Origin: Gemmatimonadaceae bacterium
Lineage (GTDB): Bacteria; Gemmatimonadota; Gemmatimonadetes; Gemmatimonadales; Gemmatimonadaceae
NCBI GenBank assembly: GCA_020846935.1
Contig: JADLCY010000010.1
Coordinates: forward strand, 186,001-250,000
Length of the DNA: 64,000 nt
Direction of reading: 5' to 3'
The translations under genes were made by a program, and so were the position numbers. Below, piece by piece: positions 45,234 through 54,556 of the stretch. The notes below the pieces were generated by a model, which searched no databases, had not been told where the DNA came from, and saw only the letters and a program-made list of their open reading frames with translations. Numbering within the stretch: position 1 is the stretch's first letter; each line of letters begins with the position of its first letter.

Positions 45234-48134
45234 ATGAGAGTCCATCGCTGGTCCGCCAGCCTCGCCTTCGCCCTGGTGGCCGCGACCGTGCCGGTCGCCG
45301 CCCAGCAGCAGCGAATCGACGAGGAGTATACGAAGAAGATCAAGGAGTTCACCCGCGATCCGCGCATCACCACGGAACTGGTGGACTACCTCCCGTACTC
45401 CGCCACGGTGCCGAGCCCGCTCAAGTTCCACGGGCGCATCGTCGGGCAGCCGGGTGAGCTGACGTACGCGAAGGACATCCAGCGCTACTTCGAGGCGCTG
45501 GACAAGGCGAGCGACCGGGTGAAGACGTGGACGATCGGGAAGTCGGAGGAGGGGCGCGACATGATCGTGCTCGCCGTGGCCGACGAGGCCACGATCCGGA
45601 ACCTCGACAAGGTCAAGGCGGACCTTGCGGCGCTCGCCGATCCGCGCAAGACCACGGACGCGCAGGCGAAGTCGATTATCGCGAACGGCAAGATGGTCTA
45701 CTGGCTCACCTCGGGCATGCACTCGCCGGAAAACGGCGGCCCTGAGGCCCTGCAGGAACTGGCGTATCGCCTGGCCGTGGACGAGTCGGAATACATCCGG
45801 ACGATCCGCAACAACGTGATCACGCTCATCACGCCGGTCATCGAGGTCGACGGTCGCGAGAAGCAAGTCGACACGTACTACTACAACAAGAAGCTGCCGC
45901 AGGGCGCCACCCGGCTCCCGCTCATGTACTGGGGCAAATACGTCGCGCACGACAACAACCGCGACAACATCGGCCAGTTCCTCCAGCTCTCGAAGCACGT
46001 CAACAAGTTCTTCCTCGAGTGGCACCCGCCGATCATGCACGACCTGCACGAGGCGTCGAACTACCTGTACGCCTCGACCGGCACCGGTCCGTACAACGAA
46101 GCCATCGACGCGATCACGATCGACGAGTGGTGGATCCTGGCCAAGAACGAGGTCATGGAAATGACCAAGCGCGGCGTGCCGGGCGTGTGGACCTACGGCT
46201 TCTACGACGGCTGGGTCCCGAACTACATGTTCTTTGCGGCGCACGCGCACAACGCGACCGGCCGCTTCTACGAAGTGCAGTCCTACGGACCGGACACATC
46301 GACGGTCCGGCTCGGCGCCACACAGACGAGCCGCGAGTGGTTCCGCCCGAACCCGCCGCTCGCCTCGATCGCCTGGGGCCCGCGCAACAACACCAACATC
46401 CAGGAGTCGGCGCTCCTCATCACGCTCAACCACGTGGCAAAGAACAAGGCCACGTATCTCGACAACTTCTGGGTGAAGGCCAAGCGCCAGGTCGACAAGG
46501 GCAAGACCGGCCCGACGTTTGCCTGGGTGATCCCGGCCGCGCAGTACCGCAAGGCCGAGGTGGCCAGTGTGGTGAACGACCTGCGCGTGCAGGGCGTGGA
46601 GTTCCACACCGCCAACGCCGCGGGCCGCATCGGCAACGTCGAGGTGAAGGCCGGCGACTACATCATCCGCGGCGACCAGCCGTACCGCATCATCCCGGAC
46701 ATGTACTTCTCGCTGCAGAACTTTGCGCCGGGGAACCCGCGTCCGTATGACGACACCGGCTGGACGTACCAGCTGATGCGCAACTTCACGGTGTATCCGG
46801 TGGCCGACAAGGCGATCCTCGCCTCCGCGATGACCGCGGTGACGGGTGATGTAAAGGCGCCGGGCGGCATCGAAGGCAGCGGCAACATCGTCGTGGTGGA
46901 GCACACGACCGACAACAACCTCATCAAGTTCCGCTTCCGCCACGCCAACGTGGCGATGCAGGCCGCCGAGGAGGACTTCGAGGCGGGCGGCAAGCGATTC
47001 CGTGCCGGTGCGTTCATCATCAGCGGTGGCGACCGGTCGGCACTCGACGCGTCGCTCAAGGAACTGGGTCTGTCGGCGTGGGCCATGGCGTCGGCGCCCG
47101 TCGTGAAGACGCACGAGCTCGACGTGCCGCGCATCGGCTATGTGCACAGCTGGGCGCGCACGCAGGACGAAGGGTGGGTGCGCGCCGCGCTCGATACGTA
47201 TGGCGTGCCATACACCTACATGGCCGATATCCGCCTCCGCGAGGGGAACCTGCGCAGCAAGTTCGACGTCATCGTCTTTCCGCACGTCGGCGGTTCGGCG
47301 ATTTCGCAGGTAAACGGCATCGCCAAGAACGGCCCGCAGGCGCTGCCCTACAAGAAGTCAGCGGCCACGCCCAACCTCGGCGGCATCGATGAAGCCGACG
47401 ACATCCGCGGCGGCATGGGCATCGAGGGGCTGACGGAGCTGGCGAAGTTCGTCCAGTCTGGCGGCACGCTGCTCGTCGAAGGGTCGACGACGACGATCTT
47501 CCCCGAGTATGGCCTTTCGACCGGTGTGACGATCGAAGAGCCGGCCAACCTGTTCGCCCGCGGGTCGGTGATGCGCGGCATCATTTCGGACCGGCGCAGC
47601 CCGATCATGTACGGCTACCAGGGCACGCAGTTGCCGGTGTACTTCAACCAGGGGCCGGTACTGGCCGTGGGTGGCGGTCTCGCCGGCGGCTTTGGAGGGT
47701 TTGGGGGCGGCGCGGCCGGCCCGAGCCAGAACATCACGCCGATGGCGACGCGCCTGACGTTGTCGCCGTGGGACTCTGCGTCCCGACCGCCTGCGGCCCG
47801 CCCCGGCCCGTCGGAGGCCGAGCAGTTCCGCGAGATGGCCCGGCAGTTCGGGATCAACGTCGATGAGGGCCGTCCGCGCGTGATCATGTCGTTCCCGCAG
47901 AACCCGGCCGACATGCTGCTCTCGGGTACGCTGCAGAACGGTCAGCTCCTGAGCGGCCGTGCTCAGGTGGTGGATGCGTCGGTTGGCGAGGGTCACGTGG
48001 TGATGTTCGGCATCCGTCCGTTCTGGCGGTGGCAGACGCACGGCACGTACTTCCTCGGCTTCAACACGATCCTCAACTGGAACGACCTGGGCGCGGGGCG
48101 CGATGCCCCGACCCGGCCGGCAAGCCTTCAATAG
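45234..48134 (+). CDS. Secreted M14 zinc carboxypeptidase
   Basis: 966 residues from the ATG at 45234, which starts the signal peptide (SLAFALVAATVPVAAQ). The M14 zinc pair is HSPE (His163, Glu166) within SGMHSPENGGPEAL; the third zinc ligand is probably in MHDLHEASNYLY (269-273). The last 500 residues are an additional region with ThuA/amidotransferase-like stretches (DVIVFPHVGG) that many large M14 proteins of this phylum-type carry. It removes C-terminal residues from peptides and so complements the dipeptidyl peptidase encoded in the opposite direction. The Gly/Ala/Phe-rich stretch near residue 820 is a linker. Confidence 0.9.
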   Translation: MRVHRWSASLAFALVAATVPVAAQQQRIDEEYTKKIKEFTRDPRITTELVDYLPYSATVPSPLKFHGRIVGQPGELTYAKDIQRYFEALDKASDRVKTWTIGKSEEGRDMIVLAVADEATIRNLDKVKADLAALADPRKTTDAQAKSIIANGKMVYWLTSGMHSPENGGPEALQELAYRLAVDESEYIRTIRNNVITLITPVIEVDGREKQVDTYYYNKKLPQGATRLPLMYWGKYVAHDNNRDNIGQFLQLSKHVNKFFLEWHPPIMHDLHEASNYLYASTGTGPYNEAIDAITIDEWWILAKNEVMEMTKRGVPGVWTYGFYDGWVPNYMFFAAHAHNATGRFYEVQSYGPDTSTVRLGATQTSREWFRPNPPLASIAWGPRNNTNIQESALLITLNHVAKNKATYLDNFWVKAKRQVDKGKTGPTFAWVIPAAQYRKAEVASVVNDLRVQGVEFHTANAAGRIGNVEVKAGDYIIRGDQPYRIIPDMYFSLQNFAPGNPRPYDDTGWTYQLMRNFTVYPVADKAILASAMTAVTGDVKAPGGIEGSGNIVVVEHTTDNNLIKFRFRHANVAMQAAEEDFEAGGKRFRAGAFIISGGDRSALDASLKELGLSAWAMASAPVVKTHELDVPRIGYVHSWARTQDEGWVRAALDTYGVPYTYMADIRLREGNLRSKFDVIVFPHVGGSAISQVNGIAKNGPQALPYKKSAATPNLGGIDEADDIRGGMGIEGLTELAKFVQSGGTLLVEGSTTTIFPEYGLSTGVTIEEPANLFARGSVMRGIISDRRSPIMYGYQGTQLPVYFNQGPVLAVGGGLAGGFGGFGGGAAGPSQNITPMATRLTLSPWDSASRPPAARPGPSEAEQFREMARQFGINVDEGRPRVIMSFPQNPADMLLSGTLQNGQLLSGRAQVVDASVGEGHVVMFGIRPFWRWQTHGTYFLGFNTILNWNDLGAGRDAPTRPASLQ

Positions 48135-48172
48135 GTAACGGGTTCGCAGGCGCGAGCCCACGGGTGGTACCC

Positions 48173-48204
48173 ACGGCCGGAGCGAGTTCGCTTGCTCCGG
48201 CCGT
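48173..48204 (+). terminator. Hairpin after the M14 gene
   Basis: acggccggagc (48173-48183) and gctccggccgt (48194-48204) form an 11-bp stem, 38 bases past the stop, followed by tgcgttt. The rest of the 271-bp gap up to 48406 has no supported gene. Confidence 0.7.
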
Positions 48205-48405
48205 TGCGTTTCCCGGGGATGCCACGGCCGCAAGGGAATGCTTCGCGGTCGCCGGCGCACGCGGTGGCGTTCGGAGGGGTGCGCCCGGATGGTCCCGGGC
48301 GTATGGTGTGCCCGGCGGTGTGTCACGGTTTTCCGACCACTGCCCGGGTGCGCGGCATGCCCGCGGATCCGGACGGCTCTCTGGCACAACCTAACCCTCC
48401 AAAGC

Positions 48406-50046
48406 ATGCGACTCTGCGTGGCAGTTCTCCCGCTGCTTGGCGCCTGGGTGGCGTCGGTATCCGCCCAGGCCACGACGCCCCCGGGTTGGCCAACGGGTCG
48501 AGCGAAACTCCGTTTCGAGGTGGAGATACCGGCGACGGCGCGTCGTGAAGCGATGACCGGACGCGCGTATGTGATCTTTGCGCGCACCAACCAGGCCGAG
48601 CCCAGGCTGCAGATCAGTCGCGTCGGGACGCCAATGTTCGCGCGGGACTTCCAACGCCTGGCGCCGGGTGGCGTGGCCGTGATCGATGGCACCGACCTCG
48701 GACATCCCGTGTGGGATCTCGCCGACATCCCACCGGGCGACTACTGGGTGCAGGGCATGATCAGCGTCTACTCCGAGTTCAAGCGGGCTGACGGCAAGGT
48801 CGTGTGGATGCATGACGACCAGTGGGAAGGGCAGCAGTGGAACCGATCGCCGGGCAATCTCTACTCGGTGCCCAAGCGCGTTCGCATCGACCCCGCGCAG
48901 TCCACCACGGTTCGCCTGGTCGCGGATCAGGTGATCCCGCCGATCCCGATGCCCACGAACACGGCGTGGGTCGAGCGGTTCCGCTTCGAGTCGCCCACGC
49001 TCACGAAGTTCTGGGGGCGCCCGATCTACCTCGGCGCTACGGTGCTGCTGCCCCGCGACTACCAGACGTCGACGATCCGCTATCCCATCCTGTACGAGCA
49101 GGGCCACTTTTCCACGGCCGCGCCGCTCCGGTTCGAGGAAGGCAGCGACATCCACCGGGAGTGGGTGAAGGACAACTACCCGCGCATGATCGTCGCGACG
49201 TTCCAGCACCCCACGCCGTATTTCGACGACTCCTACGCCGTGAACTCGGTGAACGTCGGCCCGTATGGCGACGCCATCATGCAGGAGCTGATCCCCGAGA
49301 TCGAGAAGCGGTATCGCACGATCCGCGAGCCCTGGGCGCGCTGGCTGCACGGCGGTTCCACCGGCGGGTGGGAAGCGCTCGCCCTGCAGATCTACCACCC
49401 GGCCTTTTTCGGCGGCACGTGGGCCTATTGCCCGGATCCCGTCACGTTCACGGATGTCGAAGGCATCAACATCTACAAGGACGAGAACGCCTACTACAAG
49501 CAGATCACCGAGTGGCACCGCACCCCGACGATCAATTCACGTGAGGTAAACGGCGAGGTGCGACAGACGTCGCAGCAGCGCAACTGGATGGAACTGGTGA
49601 ACGGTACGAAGGGCCGTTCAGGGCAGCAGATCGACATCTGGTCGGCCGTCTACGGTCCGGTGGGTGCCGATGGCTATTTCAAGCCGGTGTTCGACAAGAA
49701 GACGGGCGTCATCGACCGCACGGTTGCCGACTACTGGCGCGAGCATCACGACCTGCTGGAGTATCTCAAGCGCAACTGGAACACCGTTGGTCCCCAGCTC
49801 ATTGACAAACTGCACATCTACACCGGAGATGCAGACACGTATTTTCTGGACCGCGCGACGCGCGATCTGCAGGCCTGGATGAAGACGACGCAGAACCCGC
49901 ACTACGAAGGCTTCTTCATGTACGGCGACCAGAAGCCGCACTGCTGGAGTGGCCCGCTCACTCCCGCCGAGCGGCTGAAGGAGATGGCGCAGCACGGCCT
50001 GCGTCACATGCCGGCTGGCACGACCACGCCGTGGTGGACCTACTGA
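48406..50046 (+). CDS. Secreted alpha/beta-hydrolase esterase
   Basis: 546 residues from the ATG at 48406, which starts the signal peptide (RLCVAVLPLLGAWVASVSAQ); the frame upstream to 48238 is not plausible. An N-terminal beta region of about 200 residues precedes a putative-esterase (D/LipO-type) domain: nucleophile elbow HGGSTGGWE (Ser318), then an Asp in YTGDADTYFL and a His in GDQKPHCWSG. It probably cleaves an ester or peptide bond in a polymer outside the cell. The SusC gene starts 32 bp downstream, so the two are probably one transcript. Confidence 0.82.
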   Translation: MRLCVAVLPLLGAWVASVSAQATTPPGWPTGRAKLRFEVEIPATARREAMTGRAYVIFARTNQAEPRLQISRVGTPMFARDFQRLAPGGVAVIDGTDLGHPVWDLADIPPGDYWVQGMISVYSEFKRADGKVVWMHDDQWEGQQWNRSPGNLYSVPKRVRIDPAQSTTVRLVADQVIPPIPMPTNTAWVERFRFESPTLTKFWGRPIYLGATVLLPRDYQTSTIRYPILYEQGHFSTAAPLRFEEGSDIHREWVKDNYPRMIVATFQHPTPYFDDSYAVNSVNVGPYGDAIMQELIPEIEKRYRTIREPWARWLHGGSTGGWEALALQIYHPAFFGGTWAYCPDPVTFTDVEGINIYKDENAYYKQITEWHRTPTINSREVNGEVRQTSQQRNWMELVNGTKGRSGQQIDIWSAVYGPVGADGYFKPVFDKKTGVIDRTVADYWREHHDLLEYLKRNWNTVGPQLIDKLHIYTGDADTYFLDRATRDLQAWMKTTQNPHYEGFFMYGDQKPHCWSGPLTPAERLKEMAQHGLRHMPAGTTTPWWTY

Positions 50047-50078
50047 TCACGACCCGACCACCCTTCACACCTCCGCAC

Positions 50079-53036
50079 ATGTCACGTCGATGGTTCGCCC
50101 TGCTCGCCGGACTCGCGCTCGCGAGCCCCGAGGCCAGGGCGCAGGGGCGACAGATCACCGGATCCGTCGTCGAGGAAGGCAGCAACGCGCCGATTGCATC
50201 GGCGCAAATCCAGGTGCGCGGCACGACGACCGGCGGGCTCTCCCGGGAAGACGGCACGTTCAGTCTGCGCGTGCCGGATGGCGCGGTGACGCTCGTCGCG
50301 CGTCGGCTGGGGTATCCGCCCGTCGAGGCGCACGTGGCCGCGGGTGAGACCACGGTCCGGATCGTGATGCGGCGTGACGCGCTCAAGCTCGACCAGGTGG
50401 TGATCACGGGGCAGGCGACGGGCATCTCGCGCCGCAACCTCCCCACCTCGATCGCCAGCGTGAGCGCCGAGCAGGTCTCGCGCGTCTCGGCGCAGTCGGT
50501 GGACCAGGCATTTCAGGGAAAGATCGCCGGTGCACAGATCTCCACGAGCACCGGGGCGCCGGGCGGTGGCAATCGCGTGCGCATTCGCGGCATTTCCTCG
50601 ATCCTGGGCAGCGCGCAGCCGCTGTACGTGGTGGATGGCGTCATCACCAGCGACGTGTCGATCGGCAGTGGCACGAACCGCGTGACTCGCGCGGCGGGCA
50701 GCGCCATTTCATCGGCGAGCCAGGAGAACCCGGTGAACCGGATCGCCGACATCAATCCCAACGACATCGAGTCGATCGACGTGCTGAAGGGCTCGGCCGC
50801 GTCGGCCATCTACGGTTCCAAGGCGTCGGGCGGCGTGATCATCATCACGACCAAGCGCGGCCAGGCCGGTCGGCCGCAGTTCAGCCTGCGCACGGGCGCC
50901 GGCACGGCGTCGTTGGCATATCGCAACGGTTCGCGGCGCTTCAAGACGCTGCAGGACGCCCTGGGGGTGTGGCCGAACGCCACGCCATACTACGACCCCA
51001 ACCGCGTCATCGACTACGAAGACCTTGCCTACGGCGAGCGTCCGTTCAACAAGGAAGGCACACTCAGCGTGAGCGGTGGCTCGCAGGACACGCGCTACTT
51101 CGTGTCCGGCAACGCGCGGGATGAAGGCGGCATCGTGAAGAACACGTTCGCCCAGAAGTATGGCCTTCGCGTGAACCTCGACCAGCGGCTCTCCGATCGC
51201 ATGGAGCTGCAGGTGGGCACGGAAGTGCTTCGGACGCTGAGCGACCGCGGACTCTTCGGCAACGACAACGCCGGCAACTCGATCGCCTACACGCTCACCA
51301 AGATCCCGAGCTTCCTCGACCTGCGGCAGCGGCCCGATGGCACCTGGCCGGTGAACCCGTTCTACAACTCCAATCCCCTGCACACGATTGCCCTGTTCAA
51401 GAACGAAGAAGGCGTGTGGCGCAACATCTCGAATGCGAGGCTCACGTGGGACGTGTGGGCCAACAACAAGCAGTCGCTGCGCTTCGTTGGCTACGGCGGA
51501 GCGGACGTGTTCCAGCAGCACAACGAGGTGTATTCGCCGCCTGAACTGCAGTACGAGCCGCTCGACGGACTGCCCGGCACGACGGTGGTATCGGACGGCA
51601 GCAACACGCAGGCGAACATGAACCTCAACGTGGTACACGAATGGCGGCCGATCTCGGGCTGGACGGCGACGAGCCAGTTGGGCACCCAATACGAGCGACG
51701 CAAGTTTGCCTCGAACCGCGGCGCGGGACTCGGACTGCTCGGTGGGCTCGAGGTGGTGACCGCGGGCACGCAGCGCGAGGTGGACGAAGCCCGTGCTCTC
51801 ACCGAGGACTTCGGGGTCTTTGGACAGACGGAGTGGCTGTACAACGACCGGCTGCTGCTCACCGTCGGCGCGCGCGCCGATCGCAGCTCCAACAACGGCG
51901 ACCCGGGCAAGTTCTTCATCTTCCCCAAGGCCTCCGCGTCGTATCGTATGCCCGGCCTCGCTCCCGGTCGCGTGGATGAACTCAAGCTGCGTGTGGCCTA
52001 CGGCGAGACCGGCAACCAGCCGCTGTATGGCCAGAAGTTCACGGCACTCAACCTGTCGAACATCGCGGGGCAGGGCGCGTTCAGGATCGGCGCCAATCGC
52101 GCCGCGCCCGACCTCCGTCCGGAGCGTCAGCGCGAGCTGGAGGTCGGCTTTGACGCCACGCTCTTCGGCAACCGCGGCACGCTCGACTTCACGGCGTTCC
52201 AGCGTGACATCTCCGACCTGCTCATCACGCGCACGTTGCCGCCGACGAGCGGCTACGCCTCGGAGATCTCGAACGGCGCCGAGATGCGCGTGCGCGGCCT
52301 GGAGAGCTCGGTGTCCCTCTTCCCGATCCAGCGCCCCGGGCTGACGTGGACGTCACGCTTCAACCTCGGGCTCAACCGCAGCACCATCACACACCTGCCG
52401 GTGCCGGCGTTCCTGCTCAGCACGTTCCAGGTGGGCGCGGTGAAGATCGAACAGGGCAAGTCCGCGACGCAGCTCTATGGCAACGACACGCTCCCGGAGC
52501 CCGGTCGCAAGCTCTACCCCAACGGCGTGCTGATGGGCGACGGCAATCCCGACTGGACCGGTGGATGGTCCAACGAGTTCAGGATCGGGCGCTTCACCGC
52601 GTTCGCGCTGCTCGATCGTCAGCAGGGCGGCATGCTCGCCAACGGCACCTGGCGCCACTACGACCTCGGCCAGAACAGCCGCGACTACGACGACGTGATG
52701 GCCTCCGGTCGCAAAGTTGGCGAGTTCCGGCGCACGACGTACCTCTCGGTGACCAGCATCTACTACCAGGATGCGTCCTACACCAAACTGCGCGAGGTGA
52801 CGCTCGGCTACGACGTCCCCAACAGCCTGGTGCAGTCCCTGACGTCGCGAGTGACCAACGCGCGGTTGCAGCTCAGCGGCCGCAATCTGTACTGGTGGAC
52901 GCAGTTCCGCGGTGGCGACCCCGAGGCGGAGAACTTTGGCGCCGGCAACGTGCCCGGTTCCGTCCAGCGCAACCGCGAACTGGCCGCGTACCCGGCCAGC
53001 CGCACGTTCTGGCTCAACCTCAGCCTGGAGTTCTGA
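50079..53036 (+). CDS. SusC/RagA-family TonB-dependent outer-membrane receptor
   Basis: 985 residues from the ATG at 50079, which starts the signal peptide (WFALLAGLALASPEARA). Domains in order: carboxypeptidase-like beta-sandwich (ITGSVVEEGSNAPIASAQIQV), plug with the SusC-type LYVVDGV and SIDVLKGSAASAIYGSKASGGVI, then a 22-strand barrel ending in a Phe (LNLSLEF). It imports oligomers across the outer membrane with TonB energy; the lid is the SusD-like protein encoded three bases downstream. The upstream esterase suggests an esterified polymer or peptide as cargo, which is inference. Confidence 0.94.
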   Translation: MSRRWFALLAGLALASPEARAQGRQITGSVVEEGSNAPIASAQIQVRGTTTGGLSREDGTFSLRVPDGAVTLVARRLGYPPVEAHVAAGETTVRIVMRRDALKLDQVVITGQATGISRRNLPTSIASVSAEQVSRVSAQSVDQAFQGKIAGAQISTSTGAPGGGNRVRIRGISSILGSAQPLYVVDGVITSDVSIGSGTNRVTRAAGSAISSASQENPVNRIADINPNDIESIDVLKGSAASAIYGSKASGGVIIITTKRGQAGRPQFSLRTGAGTASLAYRNGSRRFKTLQDALGVWPNATPYYDPNRVIDYEDLAYGERPFNKEGTLSVSGGSQDTRYFVSGNARDEGGIVKNTFAQKYGLRVNLDQRLSDRMELQVGTEVLRTLSDRGLFGNDNAGNSIAYTLTKIPSFLDLRQRPDGTWPVNPFYNSNPLHTIALFKNEEGVWRNISNARLTWDVWANNKQSLRFVGYGGADVFQQHNEVYSPPELQYEPLDGLPGTTVVSDGSNTQANMNLNVVHEWRPISGWTATSQLGTQYERRKFASNRGAGLGLLGGLEVVTAGTQREVDEARALTEDFGVFGQTEWLYNDRLLLTVGARADRSSNNGDPGKFFIFPKASASYRMPGLAPGRVDELKLRVAYGETGNQPLYGQKFTALNLSNIAGQGAFRIGANRAAPDLRPERQRELEVGFDATLFGNRGTLDFTAFQRDISDLLITRTLPPTSGYASEISNGAEMRVRGLESSVSLFPIQRPGLTWTSRFNLGLNRSTITHLPVPAFLLSTFQVGAVKIEQGKSATQLYGNDTLPEPGRKLYPNGVLMGDGNPDWTGGWSNEFRIGRFTAFALLDRQQGGMLANGTWRHYDLGQNSRDYDDVMASGRKVGEFRRTTYLSVTSIYYQDASYTKLREVTLGYDVPNSLVQSLTSRVTNARLQLSGRNLYWWTQFRGGDPEAENFGAGNVPGSVQRNRELAAYPASRTFWLNLSLEF

Positions 53037-53039
53037 CCC

Positions 53040-54428
53040 ATGCGACTTCGATTCCATTCCGCCACGCGGCGGCTGGCCACGATCGCACTCGTCGGGACGA
53101 TGGCCGCGATGGGCGCCTGCAAGGAAGTGAATGTTCCCAATCTCAACTCGCCGAACATCGATCAGCTCCTCGCGGCACCCAAGGCGTCGGTCGTCAACAC
53201 GACCGTGCTCGGGCTGCTCGTGGGCGCGCGCGGCACGATCGGCGGGTACGCGTCCACGCTCGGCGTGTTCGGGCGCGAGTCCTACAACCTCGATCAGGCG
53301 GAAGCGCGCTTCGTGCTCGCGTGGCTGGCGCAGCCGCTCACACCCGGCGGCTTCGGGACCGACCTCGGATGGTCGGCCACGTACCAGCAGGTGCTCGCCG
53401 CGCAGACCATCCTCGACATCGTCGACAAGGTGCCGGACTACTCGGCCGCGCAGAAGGAAGCGGTGAAGGGATTCACCAAGACCTTCATGGCGATGGCCTT
53501 CATCGATCAGCTGCGCGTGCGTGACACCTTCGGCATCGTGCTCGAGGTGGATCCCACAGCCAAGAACCTGGGTGCGTTCGTGACCCGGGATCAGGGCTTC
53601 GATCGGGTGGCGCAATTGCTCGATGAAGCGAGGACGCACCTGAACGCCGGCGGTACCGCGTTTCCGTTCACAATGCACTCCGGGTTCACGGGCCTCTCGA
53701 CGCCGGCGACGTTCCTCCGCTTCAACCGCGCGATCAAGGCGCGCGCCGAGGTCTACCGCGGCCGGTGGCAGGACGCGCTGACGGCCATCAACGAGAGCTT
53801 CATCTCCACGACGTCGCCCACCACGGCCACGCTGGCCACGGGAGCGTATCACGTGTTCTCGGCGAGCGCGGGCGATGCAACCAACGGCCTGTTCGACCCG
53901 GCGCCGCGCGCGCTGGTGGCGCACCCGTCGATCCTGACCGATGCCCAGCTCCGGGCCAACGGGCAGCCAGACCTTCGCACGTCCAAGGTGACGACGGGCG
54001 CGACGCTCTCGAACCAGGGGATCACGTCGAACCTGCGCTTCACGATCTACCCGACGAACGTGTCCTCGATTCCGATCATCAAGAACGAGGAGCTGATCCT
54101 CCTGCGTGCCGAGGCCTACAACGGTCTCGGGAACCGCGCGGCGGCGATCGCGGACCTGAACATCATCAGGACCGTGTCCGGCGGTCTGGCGCCGCTGGCC
54201 GACACGTTCGACGGTGACCTGGTGACGGAGATCCTGTACAACCGGCGCTACTCGCTGCTGTTCGAGTACGGCCATCGCTGGCACGACATGCGCCGATACG
54301 GGCGCCTCAACCAGCTGCCCAAGGCGTTGCCGAGTCATCTCGTGTACCCGCTCGTGCCGCTCCCGGCGGACGAGTGCAACCAGCGCTCGCCGCTTCCGAA
54401 GGGCTGCGTGCAGGTCAACGGGATCTAG
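53040..54428 (+). CDS. SusD/RagB-like substrate-binding lipoprotein
   Basis: 462 residues. The signal ends in MGAC, a lipobox (Cys29). Helical TPR-like SusD folds appear as NVPNLNSPNIDQLLAAP at the start, FNRAIKARAEVYRGRWQDALTAINES in the middle and ELILLRAEAYNGLGNRAAAIADLNIIR and YEYGHRWHDMRRYGR-like elements at the end. It forms the surface lid over the SusC channel. The ATG is three bases after the SusC stop. Confidence 0.92.
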   Translation: MRLRFHSATRRLATIALVGTMAAMGACKEVNVPNLNSPNIDQLLAAPKASVVNTTVLGLLVGARGTIGGYASTLGVFGRESYNLDQAEARFVLAWLAQPLTPGGFGTDLGWSATYQQVLAAQTILDIVDKVPDYSAAQKEAVKGFTKTFMAMAFIDQLRVRDTFGIVLEVDPTAKNLGAFVTRDQGFDRVAQLLDEARTHLNAGGTAFPFTMHSGFTGLSTPATFLRFNRAIKARAEVYRGRWQDALTAINESFISTTSPTTATLATGAYHVFSASAGDATNGLFDPAPRALVAHPSILTDAQLRANGQPDLRTSKVTTGATLSNQGITSNLRFTIYPTNVSSIPIIKNEELILLRAEAYNGLGNRAAAIADLNIIRTVSGGLAPLADTFDGDLVTEILYNRRYSLLFEYGHRWHDMRRYGRLNQLPKALPSHLVYPLVPLPADECNQRSPLPKGCVQVNGI

Positions 54429-54457
54429 CCCGGTCAGGCGGGCCGCCTTGTGACGAA

Positions 54458-54487
54458 CGCGGGGCATCGGTGATCCGGTGCCCCGCG
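54458..54487 (+). terminator. Hairpin after the SusCD genes
   Basis: cgcggggca (54458-54466) and tgccccgcg (54479-54487) form a 9-bp stem 29 bases after the SusD stop. There is no T-run. Confidence 0.6.
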
Positions 54488-54509
54488 CGTGCGTTCGGGA
54501 GGCCGAGGC

Positions 54510-54555
54510 TTGCGTCGTGGTGTCTATGCGGCTATATAACTACATAGTTATATAG
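54510..54555 (+). promoter_or_regulatory. Efflux operon promoter with an overlapping palindromic operator
   Basis: TTGCGT (54510-54515), a 17-base spacer and TATATA (54533-54538) make a likely promoter. The -10 lies inside a near-perfect palindrome at 54532-54555: arms ctatataacta and tagttatatag (11 bp each) around ca. An AT-rich palindrome of this type over the -10 suits an ArsR/SmtB repressor, and an ArsR gene is the fifth gene of the operon. The first start codon (54557) begins one base after the palindrome, so the leader would be very short or absent. Confidence 0.75.
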
Positions 54556-54556
54556 T

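Noticed and set aside
43833-47285. Long minus-strand frame across the M14 gene
   Set aside because: Antisense shadow of two clear peptidase genes; Arg/His/Val-rich with no domain.
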